64,000 nt of DNA from Thermopolyspora flexuosa (GTDB taxonomy: Bacteria > Actinomycetota > Actinomycetes > Streptosporangiales > Streptosporangiaceae). The DNA lies in the NCBI RefSeq assembly GCF_006716785.1, contig NZ_VFPQ01000001.1, positions 2,418,001-2,482,000 of the forward strand, in the 5' to 3' direction. The notes under the pieces were generated by a model. That model was not told where the DNA came from, did not search any database, and was given only the letters and a program-made list of their open reading frames with translations. Each line of letters begins with the position of its first letter. Positions within the stretch are counted from its first letter, which is position 1. The position numbers and the translations under genes are program-made. Of the stretch, positions 36,594 to 45,501 are shown in pieces.

Positions 36594-37361
<768 letters not shown>

Positions 37362-37362
37362 G

Positions 37363-38130
37363 ATGGGACTTCTCGACGGCAAGCGGCTGCTCATCACCGG
37401 CGTGCTCACCGAGTCGTCCTTCGCGTTCTCGGTGGCCCGGCTCGCCCAGGAGGAGGGCGCGCGCATCGTGCTCACCGGGTACGGCCGGCTCAGCCTCGTC
37501 GAGCGCATCGCCAAGCGGCTGCCCGAGCCGCCCCCGGTGATCGAGCTCGACGTGACCGACCAGGAGCACCTCGACACGCTCGCCGACCGGGTCGGCGAGC
37601 ACCTCGACGGGCTCGACGGCGTGGTGCACTCGATCGCGTTCGCCCCGCAGTCCGCCCTCGGCGGCAACTTCCTCAACACCCCGTGGGAGGACGTGGCGAC
37701 CGCGGTGCACGTGTCCACCTACTCCTACAAGGCGCTCGCGGTCGCCTGCCTGCCGCTGATGAAGGAGGGCGGCGGCTCGATCGTCGGCCTCGACTTCGAC
37801 GCGAGCAAGGCCTGGCCGGTCTACGACTGGATGGGCGTGGCGAAGGCCGGCCTGGAGTCCACCAACCGCTACCTCGCCCGGCACCTCGGCCCGCACGGCA
37901 TCCGGGTCAACCTCGTCGCGGCCGGCCCGGTGCGGACCATGGCCGCGCGCAGCATCCCGGGCTTCGAGGAGTTCGAGGAGATGTGGACCACCCGGGCGCC
38001 GCTCGGCTGGGACCTGACCGACCCGGTGCCCGCGGCCAAGGCGTGCGTCGCCCTGCTGTCGGACTGGTTCCCCGCCACCACGGGCGAGATCATCCACGTC
38101 GACGGCGGCGTGCACGCCATGGGGGCATGA
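37363..38130 (+). CDS. fabI: Enoyl-ACP reductase (NADH), InhA-type
   Basis: 255-aa reductase for the last step of fatty acid elongation. MGLLDGKRLLITGVLTESSFAFSVARLAQEEGA is the FabI/InhA nucleotide-binding start; HSIAFAPQSALGGNFL and the catalytic Y-x6-K in YDWMGVAKAGLESTNRYLARHLG follow. The motif is as in InhA of mycobacteria, the isoniazid/triclosan target class. It starts one base after the fabG stop. A 14-bp hairpin at 38150-38179 ends the unit. Confidence 0.94.
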   Translation: MGLLDGKRLLITGVLTESSFAFSVARLAQEEGARIVLTGYGRLSLVERIAKRLPEPPPVIELDVTDQEHLDTLADRVGEHLDGLDGVVHSIAFAPQSALGGNFLNTPWEDVATAVHVSTYSYKALAVACLPLMKEGGGSIVGLDFDASKAWPVYDWMGVAKAGLESTNRYLARHLGPHGIRVNLVAAGPVRTMAARSIPGFEEFEEMWTTRAPLGWDLTDPVPAAKACVALLSDWFPATTGEIIHVDGGVHAMGA

Positions 38131-38149
38131 GCCTCACCTGAGCGTTACG

Positions 38150-38179
38150 GGCGCCCGGCCGCGTTCGCGGCCGGGCGCC
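38150..38179. terminator. Terminator of fabGI
   Basis: GGCGCCCGGCCGCG (38150-38163), loop TT, perfect complement to 38179; 20 bases after the fabI stop and before the end of the convergent minus-strand gene. Confidence 0.8.
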
Positions 38180-38200
38180 GTCGTGTCCCGGGCGGGCGGC

Positions 38201-39157
38201 TCAGGCGAGCCGGTGGCGGCTGCCGCGCGCGGCGGCCGGCTCCAGCGGGATCGTCGCGGGGCGCTCCTGGCGGGCGTTGCGGATCGACACCACGCGCGCG
38301 GCGACCACCGCCGACAGCAGCAGCGCCGCGGTGAGCGCGGTGCCCATCACGTCGTCCTGCGGCTTGCGCGGCGTCACCACCCGCCCGTCGCCGCCCGGCG
38401 CGATCGGCGGCAGCGTCGGCACCGGCCACAGCAGCGACAGGTCGGCCTTGTCCACGTCGGCACGCCGCGGCCGCTCGGTCGGCGTCGGCTTGGGGCGCGG
38501 GCGCCGCCGGGCGTGGCCGGCGTCCTCGCCGGCGGGCCGTACCGGCCGGGTGACGCCGACCTGGGTGCGCTCGCGGCGCCGTACGGCCTCGTCCTCGCCG
38601 CCGGGCGTGCGGCGGGACTCGGCGCGGCGCCCGTCCCGATCGCCGCCCCGCGCGTCGTCGGCGCCGGCGCGCTTCTCGCGCCGGTCGGCGCACCCGCTCC
38701 CCGTGCAGCGGTCGTCCGCGCCGCCCTGCGCCGCCTGGTCGCCGGTGACGCCCTCGCCCGTGCCGATGTGCCGGTCCGGGCGCGCGGGGGCCTCGGCGGA
38801 CGCGCTGGGGGATGGGACGGCCTCGGTGTTCCCCGGGTTCCCCGCGTCGCCGCCCGCCGCGTCGTCGCCGGATTCGTCGCCGGCGGGGTCGTCGAAGTCG
38901 GCGAGGTCCTCGTCCGCCGTGTCGTCGACGCGCTGGCGCCCGGTGAGCGCCGCGCCCACGCTGCCGACCGTGTCGAGCAGGCCGCCCACCACCCGGCAGA
39001 GCCCATTGGTCACCCCCGCCAGCGGGCCGTTTGCGGCGCAGTCCTGAGCGCGCGCCGCGGCGGTCGCGGTCGTGGGCGGCAGCAGCCACATCCCCCCGCC
39101 GATCGCCAGCGTCACCGCGCAGGCGTAGAACGCGGACGTGCCACGTCCGAATCGCAT
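38201..39157 (-). CDS. Secreted, membrane-anchored protein of unknown function
   Basis: 318-aa protein. An N-terminal signal segment (RFGRGTSAFYACAVTLAIGGGMWLLPPTTATAAA) is followed by CAANGPLAGVTNGLCRVVGGLLDTVGSV with two cysteines, then a long charged, low-complexity middle (about 75-240) rich in D, R, G and P, and a C-terminal membrane helix MGTALTAALLLSAVVAARVVSI with a basic tail. This looks like a cell-surface protein tethered by its C-terminus. Not otherwise recognised. GTGGAGG five bases before the ATG at 39157 makes the start secure. Confidence 0.7.
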   Translation of the reverse strand: MRFGRGTSAFYACAVTLAIGGGMWLLPPTTATAAARAQDCAANGPLAGVTNGLCRVVGGLLDTVGSVGAALTGRQRVDDTADEDLADFDDPAGDESGDDAAGGDAGNPGNTEAVPSPSASAEAPARPDRHIGTGEGVTGDQAAQGGADDRCTGSGCADRREKRAGADDARGGDRDGRRAESRRTPGGEDEAVRRRERTQVGVTRPVRPAGEDAGHARRRPRPKPTPTERPRRADVDKADLSLLWPVPTLPPIAPGGDGRVVTPRKPQDDVMGTALTAALLLSAVVAARVVSIRNARQERPATIPLEPAAARGSRHRLA

Positions 39158-39297
39158 GAATCCTCCACGGCGTCGAGTCCCCCACATTCCCGGCCCACCC
39201 CACCAACCCGGTCTTGGGTCAGTTTTTCGCCGCAGGAACGGTGGAACTCCAGGTAAGGGGATGATCGGTATGGAGGTGTAATACGCGAAACGCGCTC

Positions 39298-40245
39298 TTA
39301 TTCCATCGCGGAAACGTCGTCGAGCGCCTGCCGGATCTCCGGCGGCAGGGTGAGCGCGTCGGCCCGCAGCACCCCGGTGAGCTGCGCGTGGGTGCGCGCC
39401 CCGGCGATCACCGCGGCGACGCCCGGCTGGTCGCGCACCCAGGAGAGCGCGACCGCGAGCGGGGAGACGCCGAGCCCCTCGGCCGCGGTGGTGACCGACT
39501 CGACGATCCGGCGGCTGCGGTCGTTCAGGTAGGGGCGGACGAACTCGGCGAAGTGCGGGGTCGCGGCCCGCGAGTCGGCGGGGATGCCGGTGCGGTACTT
39601 GCCGGTGAGCACGCCGCGGCCGAGCGGCGACCCGGCGAGGATCCCGACCCCGACGTGCTCGGCCGCGGGCAGCAGCTCGCGCTCGGCGTCCCGGGCGAGC
39701 AGCGAGTACTCCACCTGCGCCGAGACGATCGGCGCCCGGCCCGGCACCGCCTGCTGCCAGACCGCGGCCGCGGCGAGCTGCCAGCCGGTGTAGTTGCACA
39801 CCCCGGCGTACGCGGTGCGGCCGGAGGTGACCGCGGTGTCGACCGCGGCGAGGGTCTCGTCGAGCGGCACCTCGGGGTCGAAGGCGTGCAGCTGCCACAG
39901 GTCGACCTCGTCGAGCCCCAGCCGCGCCAGGGAGGCGTCGAGCGCGGCGATGAGGTGCCGCCGGGAGGCGTCGCGGGACCGCGGCCCGCGCGGGGTGAGC
40001 GCGGACTTGGTGGCGATGACGAGGTCGGAGCGCGGCACCACGTCGCGCACCAGCCGCCCGAGCAGCACCTCCGCGTCGCCGCCGCCGTACACGTCGGCGG
40101 TGTCGATCAGCGTGCCGCCCGCGTCGACGAACGCCTTGATCTGTGCGGCGGCCTCCTCGGCGTCGGTGTCCCGCCCCCAGGTCATCGTGCCGAGCCCGAT
40201 GCGGGAGACGGACAAGCCGCTACGCCCGACGAAACGCTGGTCCAT
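39298..40245 (-). CDS. Aldo/keto reductase
   Basis: 315-aa NADPH-dependent oxidoreductase with the (beta/alpha)8 fold. Catalytic tetrad members: D48 and Y53 in DTADVYGGG, the lysine in VIATKSAL, the histidine in LWQLHAFDP. The NADP-binding C-terminal part contains SWVRDQPGVAAVIAGARTHAQL. It resembles the YghZ/Kv-beta-like group of aldo/keto reductases; substrate unknown. The ATG has weak upstream sequence. Single gene, divergent from the phosphomutase operon. Confidence 0.9.
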   Translation of the reverse strand: MDQRFVGRSGLSVSRIGLGTMTWGRDTDAEEAAAQIKAFVDAGGTLIDTADVYGGGDAEVLLGRLVRDVVPRSDLVIATKSALTPRGPRSRDASRRHLIAALDASLARLGLDEVDLWQLHAFDPEVPLDETLAAVDTAVTSGRTAYAGVCNYTGWQLAAAAVWQQAVPGRAPIVSAQVEYSLLARDAERELLPAAEHVGVGILAGSPLGRGVLTGKYRTGIPADSRAATPHFAEFVRPYLNDRSRRIVESVTTAAEGLGVSPLAVALSWVRDQPGVAAVIAGARTHAQLTGVLRADALTLPPEIRQALDDVSAME

Positions 40246-40367
40246 GGTCGGCTCAGAGTACTAAACGGCCCGCGCCCGGGTCCCGGCGCCTGCGGGAACG
40301 CGCGGCCGATCCGGATGTTCGCCCACAGCGGGGAGCGCGGGGGGTGATCGAAGCGCGGCGGGGGCCA

Positions 40368-40373
40368 TAAGCT
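40368..40373 (+). promoter_or_regulatory. -10 box of a leaderless transcript
   Basis: TAAGCT occupies -12 to -7 relative to the GTG at 40380, as expected when transcription starts at the start codon. Confidence 0.4.
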
Positions 40374-40379
40374 GAGGGC

Positions 40380-41090
40380 GTGACGACGCTCCTGCTGGTC
40401 CGGCACGGCCTCACGGATCTGACCGGCTCGGTCCTCGCCGGGTGGACCCCCGGGGTCTCGCTCAGCGAGCGCGGCCGTACCCAGGTCGAGGAGCTGGCCG
40501 GGCGGCTGCGCGACCTCCCCCTCGACGCGATCGTGAGCAGCCCGCTCGAGCGGTGCCGCGAGACCGCCGAGGCGGTCGCGCGGGGGCGCGACCTGCGCGT
40601 GGCGGTGGACGAGCGCTTCGGCGAGGTCGGGTACGGCGAGTGGACCGGCCAGAGGCTGGAGGACCTCGCCAAGGAGCCGCTGTGGCGGGTGGTGCAGACC
40701 CACCCCAGCGCGGCCGCGTTCCCCGGCGGGGAGTCGCTCGCCGCGATGCAGCACCGCGCGGTCGCGGCGGTGCGGGACTGGAACGCCCGCCTCGGGGAGA
40801 AGGCGGTCTACCTGGTCTGCAGCCACGGGGACGTGATCAAGGCGATCGTCGCGGACGCGCTCGGGCTCCACCTCGACCAGTTCCAACGCATCACCGCCGA
40901 TCCTGCTTCGCTCACCGTTATCCGATATACCCCCTTGCGTCCCTTCGTCATCAGGATGAACGACGTAGGTGGAGAAATGCGAAATATCCTCCCGTCGGAG
41001 TCCACAAACGGCGGTTCGGTGGACCAAGATGGGGGAGGAAACATCACCGAGAGCGATGCCGCGGTCGGCGGCGGAGCCGGGACCACGTAA
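40380..41090 (+). CDS. Histidine phosphatase, MSMEG_4193-type phosphomutase family
   Basis: 236-aa protein of the phosphoglycerate mutase-like superfamily. The phosphohistidine motif LLLVRHGLTD, SSPLERCRETAEAV, the acid in FGEVGYGEWTGQRLEDL and the second histidine in LVCSHGDVIKAIV are complete. The last 40 residues are a disordered tail with AT-richer codons. This gene, DUF3090 and the SCO1664-type gene form a trio that stays together in many actinobacteria; substrate unknown. The GTG start has TAAGCT at -12 to -7 and no strong binding site, so translation may be leaderless. Confidence 0.85.
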   Translation: MTTLLLVRHGLTDLTGSVLAGWTPGVSLSERGRTQVEELAGRLRDLPLDAIVSSPLERCRETAEAVARGRDLRVAVDERFGEVGYGEWTGQRLEDLAKEPLWRVVQTHPSAAAFPGGESLAAMQHRAVAAVRDWNARLGEKAVYLVCSHGDVIKAIVADALGLHLDQFQRITADPASLTVIRYTPLRPFVIRMNDVGGEMRNILPSESTNGGSVDQDGGGNITESDAAVGGGAGTT

Positions 41091-41100
41091 GGTCTGGGTT

Positions 41101-41658
41101 ATGCCGGTCTTCGACTACGATCCGCCAGAGAGGTTCGTGGCCGGTGCCGTCGGGCAGCCGGGCTCACGCGCCTTCTACCTGCAGGCCCGGGGTGCGGGTC
41201 GGATCACCACCGTCGGCCTGGAGAAGTTCCAGGTGGCCGTGCTCGCCGACCGGCTCGAGGAGCTTCTCGACGAGGTGCTGCGCAAGAGCGGCGGGCGCGC
41301 CCCGGTACCGGCGGTCGCGCCGGCCGAGCTGACCGACACCGATCCGCTCGACATGCCGATCGAGGAGGAGTTCCGCGTCGGCACGCTCGCCCTCGCCTGG
41401 GATCCGGAGACCTCGAAGGTGGTCATCGAGGCCCAGGAGATGACCGACGACGAGGACGAGGAGTTCCCCGGCGAGGACCGGGAACCCGCCGTGCTCCGGG
41501 TACGGATCAGCCCCGGCATGGCCCGCGCGTTCAGCAAGCGGGCCCTGGAGGTCGTGGCCGCCGGGCGCCCGCCGTGCCCGCTGTGCGGCCAGCCCATCGA
41601 CCCCGACGGTCACATCTGCGTACGGCTCAACGGTCACCGTCCGCTGCAGATCCGGTGA
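41101..41658 (+). CDS. DUF3090 family protein
   Basis: 185-aa conserved actinobacterial protein of unknown function, middle member of the trio. It begins MPVFDYDPPERFVAGAVGQPGSRAFYLQARG, as the family does, and ends with a short zinc-knuckle-like segment CPLCGQPIDPDGHIC. An acidic stretch (MTDDEDEEFPGEDREP) lies in the middle. It starts 10 bases after the phosphatase stop and ends 7 bases before the next gene, so the three are one operon. Confidence 0.88.
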   Translation: MPVFDYDPPERFVAGAVGQPGSRAFYLQARGAGRITTVGLEKFQVAVLADRLEELLDEVLRKSGGRAPVPAVAPAELTDTDPLDMPIEEEFRVGTLALAWDPETSKVVIEAQEMTDDEDEEFPGEDREPAVLRVRISPGMARAFSKRALEVVAAGRPPCPLCGQPIDPDGHICVRLNGHRPLQIR

Positions 41659-41665
41659 GGGCCAG

Positions 41666-42436
41666 GTGAGCGCCGAAAGCGACCCCATGCCGAGCCACCC
41701 CCAAGGCACCCCGCCCCGTGAGCTCGACGACACCACCGCGATGCGCCTGCTCCGCGAGGGCAGGCTCGAGGTGGCGGGCCGCCTCGTCGAGGCCACCAAC
41801 CTGACCCTCTACTGCACCGTGCAGCTCGGCGACCTCGTCGCCGCCTGCGTGTACAAGCCGGTCCGCGGCGAGCGCCCGCTGTGGGACTTCCCCGACGGCA
41901 CCCTCGCCGCCCGCGAGGTCGCCGCGTACGAGGTGTCGGCCGCCACCGGCTGGCGCATCGTGCCCCCGACCGTCTACCGCGACGGACCGTTCGGCGACGG
42001 CATGGTGCAGCTGTGGATCGACGGCGACGCCGAGATCGACCTCATGACGCTCATGCGCAGCCGCAACCCCGCGCTGCGCCGCCTCGCCGTCTTCGACGCG
42101 ATCGTCAACAACGCCGACCGCAAGGGCGGCCACCTCATCCCGCTGTCCGACGGGCACTTCTACGGCGTCGACCACGGGGTGTGCTTCTCCACCGAGGACA
42201 AGCTGCGCACCGTGCTGTGGCAGTGGCAGGGCAAGCCGCTGACCCGGGAGGCGGTGCAGGTGCTCGCCCGCATCGAGCGGGAGATGGAGCGCGGCCGGCT
42301 CGGGCGGCGGCTGCGCGAGCTGCTGTCCCGCGAGGAGGTCGAGGCGACCTGGGAGCGGGTGCGCCGCCTGCTCGACACCGGCATCCACCCCTACCCCTCG
42401 CGGAACTGGCCCGCGATCCCCTGGCCGCCGGTCTGA
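41666..42436 (+). CDS. SCO1664 family protein (PI3/4-kinase-like fold)
   Basis: 256-aa third member of the trio. The pattern ACVYKPVRGERPLWDFPDGTLAAREVAAYEVSAATGWRIVPPTV followed by VFDAIVNNADRKGGHLI and YGVDHGVCF matches a lipid-kinase-like ATP-binding fold, with lysine in YKP, NNADRKGGH as catalytic loop and VDHG as metal motif. It may phosphorylate a small molecule; the substrate is unknown. GTG start. mshC lies 0.9 kb downstream, which hints at a link with mycothiol metabolism but does not prove it. Confidence 0.85.
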   Translation: MSAESDPMPSHPQGTPPRELDDTTAMRLLREGRLEVAGRLVEATNLTLYCTVQLGDLVAACVYKPVRGERPLWDFPDGTLAAREVAAYEVSAATGWRIVPPTVYRDGPFGDGMVQLWIDGDAEIDLMTLMRSRNPALRRLAVFDAIVNNADRKGGHLIPLSDGHFYGVDHGVCFSTEDKLRTVLWQWQGKPLTREAVQVLARIEREMERGRLGRRLRELLSREEVEATWERVRRLLDTGIHPYPSRNWPAIPWPPV

Positions 42437-42515
42437 TCCCCGGCCGCCCGCCACGCCGCAGGCGGGCGTAGGCTTACCGCACGGCCCGTCTCTACCGAAG
42501 CCGGAGGGAACAGGC

Positions 42516-43259
42516 GTGTGCACGGTGATCGTCGGATTTGCGCAGGACGCGGACGTCCCGGTGATGCTCGCGGGCGTCCGCGACGAGTTCCTCGCGCGGC
42601 CCTGGCTGCCGCCGGACCGCCACTGGCCCGACCGGCCCGGCCTGGTCGGCGGGCTCGACCTGCAGGCGGGCGGCACCTGGCTCGCCGTCGACCCGGAGAC
42701 GTCCCGGGCGGCCGCGCTGCTCAACGGCCGCGGCGTGCTCGCCCGTGACGAGGTACGCCGGTCCCGCGGCGAGCTGCCGCTGCTCGCCCTCACCACCGGG
42801 GAGCCGCCGGCCGAGCCGGACCTGGCCTGCTACGACCCCTTCCACCTCGTGCTCGCCGAGGTGGGCGGGGTGCGGCTGTGGAGCTGGGACGGGCGGCGCC
42901 TCACCGAGGACAAGCCGCCCGAGGGCGTGCACGTGATCGTGAACGGCGGCCGGGCGCGCGGCGACGGCAACCCGCGCGCCGCCCACTTCCGCCCGCTGTT
43001 CGCCGCGGCCGAGGCCGGGGGCACAGGGCCCGCGGCGGAGGCGGGGGAGCGGCGCTGGCGCGCCTGGCGGGAGCTCGCCTCCGGCGCCGGGCTCGCCGCC
43101 GACGACCCGCGGGCGCTGATCGTCCGCCGCGACCTCGGCGAGCGGGGCGCGTGGGGCAGCTCCTCGGTCACGCTGCTCGGCCTGTCGCCGCACGGCGTGC
43201 GCTACGAGTTCTGCCCGCGCCCCGGCGACCCGGGCGCCTGGTACCGCGTGCTCGGCTGA
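42516..43259 (+). CDS. NRDE/TANGO2 family protein
   Basis: 247-aa protein starting MCTVIVGF, with cysteine directly after the initiator as in the Ntn-hydrolase-like NRDE family (TANGO2 relatives, implicated in haem or lipid handling). It continues RDEFLARPWLPPDRHW...GGLDLQAGGTWLAVDPETSRAAALLNG, the typical family block. The catalytic role of C2 after methionine removal is inferred. GTG start with GGAGGG. Substrate unknown. Confidence 0.8.
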   Translation: MCTVIVGFAQDADVPVMLAGVRDEFLARPWLPPDRHWPDRPGLVGGLDLQAGGTWLAVDPETSRAAALLNGRGVLARDEVRRSRGELPLLALTTGEPPAEPDLACYDPFHLVLAEVGGVRLWSWDGRRLTEDKPPEGVHVIVNGGRARGDGNPRAAHFRPLFAAAEAGGTGPAAEAGERRWRAWRELASGAGLAADDPRALIVRRDLGERGAWGSSSVTLLGLSPHGVRYEFCPRPGDPGAWYRVLG

Positions 43260-43353
43260 CGGCCGCGCCTCCGATATTGGCTCCGGGTGAAACGGTGAAA
43301 ACGGACACCCCAGGCTGATCGGGATCGAGCCGGGCGCATATAGGCTCTGGCAT

Positions 43354-44577
43354 ATGCGTTCGTGGTCCGCTCCAGAGCTTCCCCGCCTGCCCGGGTCGGG
43401 GCACCGTCTGCGCCTGTACGACACCGCCGCCCGCGAGGTCCGGGAGGTGGGCCCGGCAGGGGAGAGCCCGGGGGAGGCGCGCATGTACGTCTGCGGCGTC
43501 ACCCCGTACGACGCCACCCACCTCGGGCATGCCAACACCTACGTGGCCTTCGACATGGTGAACCGCGTGTGGCGGGACGCCGGGCACCGCGTGCACTACG
43601 TGCAGAACGCCACCGACGTGGACGATCCGCTGCTGGAGCGGGCCGAGGCGATCGGGGCGGACTGGCGGGAGCTGGCCGCCTCCGAGATCGACAAGTACCG
43701 GGGGGACATGGCCGCGCTGCGGGTGCTCCCGCCGCGCGATTACGTCGCGGTCACCGAGGTGATCGACGAGATCGCCGAGACCGTGGTACGGCTGCGCGAG
43801 AAGGGCGTCGCCTACGAGCTCGACGGCGACGTGTACTTCTCGGTCGCCGCCGCGCCCAAGTTCGGCGCGGTCTCCGGCTGCACCGAGGCCGAGATGCTCG
43901 AGCTGTTCGGCGAGCGGGGCGGCGACCCCGGCCGCCCCGGCAAGCGGAACCGCCTCGACTGGCTGCTGTGGCGCGCCGAGCGCCCCGGCGAGCCGTCCTG
44001 GCCCTCGCCGCTCGGCCGCGGCCGCCCCGGCTGGCACATCGAGTGCACCACGATCGCGCTCGCCAACCTCGGCCCCGGCTTCGACCTCATGGGCGGCGGC
44101 AGCGACCTGGTCTTCCCGCACCACGAGATGGGCGCGAGCGAGGGCCACATCGCGACCGGGGAGTGGCCGTTCGCCAGGAGCGTGGTGCACAGCGGCATGG
44201 TCGCCCTCGACGGCGAGAAGATGTCCAAGTCGCGCGGGAACCTGGTGTTCGTCTCCGAGCTGCGGCGCGAGCTCGACCCGATGGCGATCCGGCTCGCGCT
44301 GCTCGCCAACCACTACCGCGCCGACTGGGAGTGGACGCCCGCGCTCGGCCGGGCCGCCGCCGAGCGGCTGGCGCGCTGGCGGGCCGCCGTCGCCCGGGAC
44401 CGCGGCCCCGACGCCCGTCCGGTGCTCGCACAGGTGCGCGAGCGCCTCGCCGACGACCTCGACACGCCCGGCGCGCTCGCCGCGGTCGACGCCTGGGCCG
44501 CCGCCGAGGGCGACGACCCGGACGCCCCGGGTCTCGTGCGCGACCTCGCCGACGCCCTGCTCGGCGTCGCGCTGTGA
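43354..44577 (+). CDS. mshC: Cysteine-glucosamine-inositol ligase of mycothiol biosynthesis
   Basis: 407-aa cysteinyl-tRNA synthetase paralogue that joins cysteine to GlcN-inositol with ATP, the step before acetylation to mycothiol. The HIGH motif is HLGH in [16 protein letters not shown] and KMSKS is at 289-293. Zinc ligands are in [20 protein letters not shown] and FPHHEMGAS. It lacks the long anticodon-binding region of real CysRS, and its length is typical of MshC. TAGGCT lies at -13 to -8 of the ATG and no clear binding site is seen, so it may be leaderless. It proves a mycothiol-producing actinobacterium. Confidence 0.94.
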   Translation: MRSWSAPELPRLPGSGHRLRLYDTAAREVREVGPAGESPGEARMYVCGVTPYDATHLGHANTYVAFDMVNRVWRDAGHRVHYVQNATDVDDPLLERAEAIGADWRELAASEIDKYRGDMAALRVLPPRDYVAVTEVIDEIAETVVRLREKGVAYELDGDVYFSVAAAPKFGAVSGCTEAEMLELFGERGGDPGRPGKRNRLDWLLWRAERPGEPSWPSPLGRGRPGWHIECTTIALANLGPGFDLMGGGSDLVFPHHEMGASEGHIATGEWPFARSVVHSGMVALDGEKMSKSRGNLVFVSELRRELDPMAIRLALLANHYRADWEWTPALGRAAAERLARWRAAVARDRGPDARPVLAQVRERLADDLDTPGALAAVDAWAAAEGDDPDAPGLVRDLADALLGVAL

Positions 44578-44612
44578 CCTCACGGCCGTGACCCGGCCGT
44601 AACGCCGCGTGG

Positions 44613-45167
44613 TCAGCGCTCCGGCGTGGCCGCTCCGGGTTCGGCCGCGCCGGACCCGGACAGCTCGGCGAACGCGGCGAAGAAGCGCTCCCGGTCCTGC
44701 GGCGCGAGGTGGTCGGTGAACAGCACGCCGTCGAGGTGGTCCACCTCGTGCTGCAGGACCCGCGCGAGCATGCCGATCGCGCGGACCGTCTGCGGCCTGC
44801 CGTACATGTCCCGGCCCCGCGCCACCACCGCGAACGACCGCTCCACCGGGAACCACAGCCCCGGCGCGGACAGGCACGCCTCGTCGGCGGCCACCCGCCG
44901 CCCGGACGGCTCCAGCCGCGGGTTCACCAGATGCCCGCTGCGCCCGTCCACGTCGAACGCGATCACGCGTAGCGGCACGCCGAGCTGCGGCGCGGCGAGA
45001 CCGGCGCGCCCCGGCCCCGCGCGCATCACCTGGTGCAGGGACTTGACCAGCTCGCGTACCGAACGATCGAACGTGACGACCGGCTCGCTCGGGACCCGTA
45101 ACGCCGGATCGTCGAAAAGCCGGATCCGGTGCCTGGCGGCACCTCCGGCCTGCCCTCGCCTGGCCAC
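44613..45167 (-). CDS. def: Peptide deformylase
   Basis: 184-aa metalloenzyme that removes formyl groups from new proteins. The three motifs are GLAAPQLG, EACLSAPG (normally EGCLS, so glycine is alanine here) and QHEVDHLDG with the metal histidines and catalytic glutamate. The alanine in motif 2 is a mild deviation that may mark a secondary deformylase. The GTG at 45167 is preferred because GGGGGGAG lies five bases upstream. Convergent with mshC, 35 bases between stops. Confidence 0.88.
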   Translation of the reverse strand: MARRGQAGGAARHRIRLFDDPALRVPSEPVVTFDRSVRELVKSLHQVMRAGPGRAGLAAPQLGVPLRVIAFDVDGRSGHLVNPRLEPSGRRVAADEACLSAPGLWFPVERSFAVVARGRDMYGRPQTVRAIGMLARVLQHEVDHLDGVLFTDHLAPQDRERFFAAFAELSGSGAAEPGAATPER

Positions 45168-45501
45168 GTGCACTCCCCCCGGGGGTGACGACACCGGAGG
45201 AAGGGGTTCCCCCTTCCGCCGCCGCCCAACCGTAGCGCCCGATCACCGCGGTCCCGCGCCCGGCCCGCCGTACGCTCTCGGCGGGACCTCCCGCCGCCCG
45301 CCGCAACACCCCGTGACGGGGCGTGCGCAGGCCCGGGTTTCCGCGATGTTGCCCGGGTGAAACGTGTGGATTGCACGTTACGCCGGTGCGTTACATGTAA
45401 CCGGCGCACCGTCACCGAACGTCGTCGTGCGTAATCCGGCCCACCTAGCTTCGGTTCCCGGAAAATCCCCTGGCCGAAGCGGAACGCACGCGGGAGGAAC
45501 G
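45168..45501. other. Divergent region between def and the nitrate transporter
   Basis: No gene seen. Around 45360-45420 the sequence is less GC-rich and contains GTTAC at 45377-45381 and the 12-bp palindrome GTTACATGTAAC at 45390-45401. The region should hold the nitrate operon promoter. Confidence 0.4.
45377..45401 (+). promoter_or_regulatory. Candidate nitrogen-regulator site
   Basis: GTTAC repeated at 13-base distance, the second copy within the palindrome GTTACATGTAAC, about 100 bases before the nitrate transporter gene. GlnR sites contain GTnAC elements, but the spacing here does not match the usual 11-base period, so this is only a candidate. Confidence 0.3.

Noticed and set aside
38183-39256. 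Plus-strand frame over the anchored secreted protein
   Set aside because: The minus-strand gene has GTGGAGG, signal peptide and membrane anchor; the plus frame is its shadow.
45359-45401. A full GlnR box before the nitrate transporter
   Set aside because: GAAAC and GTTAC elements exist but not at the regular 11-base spacing; kept only as a low-confidence site.
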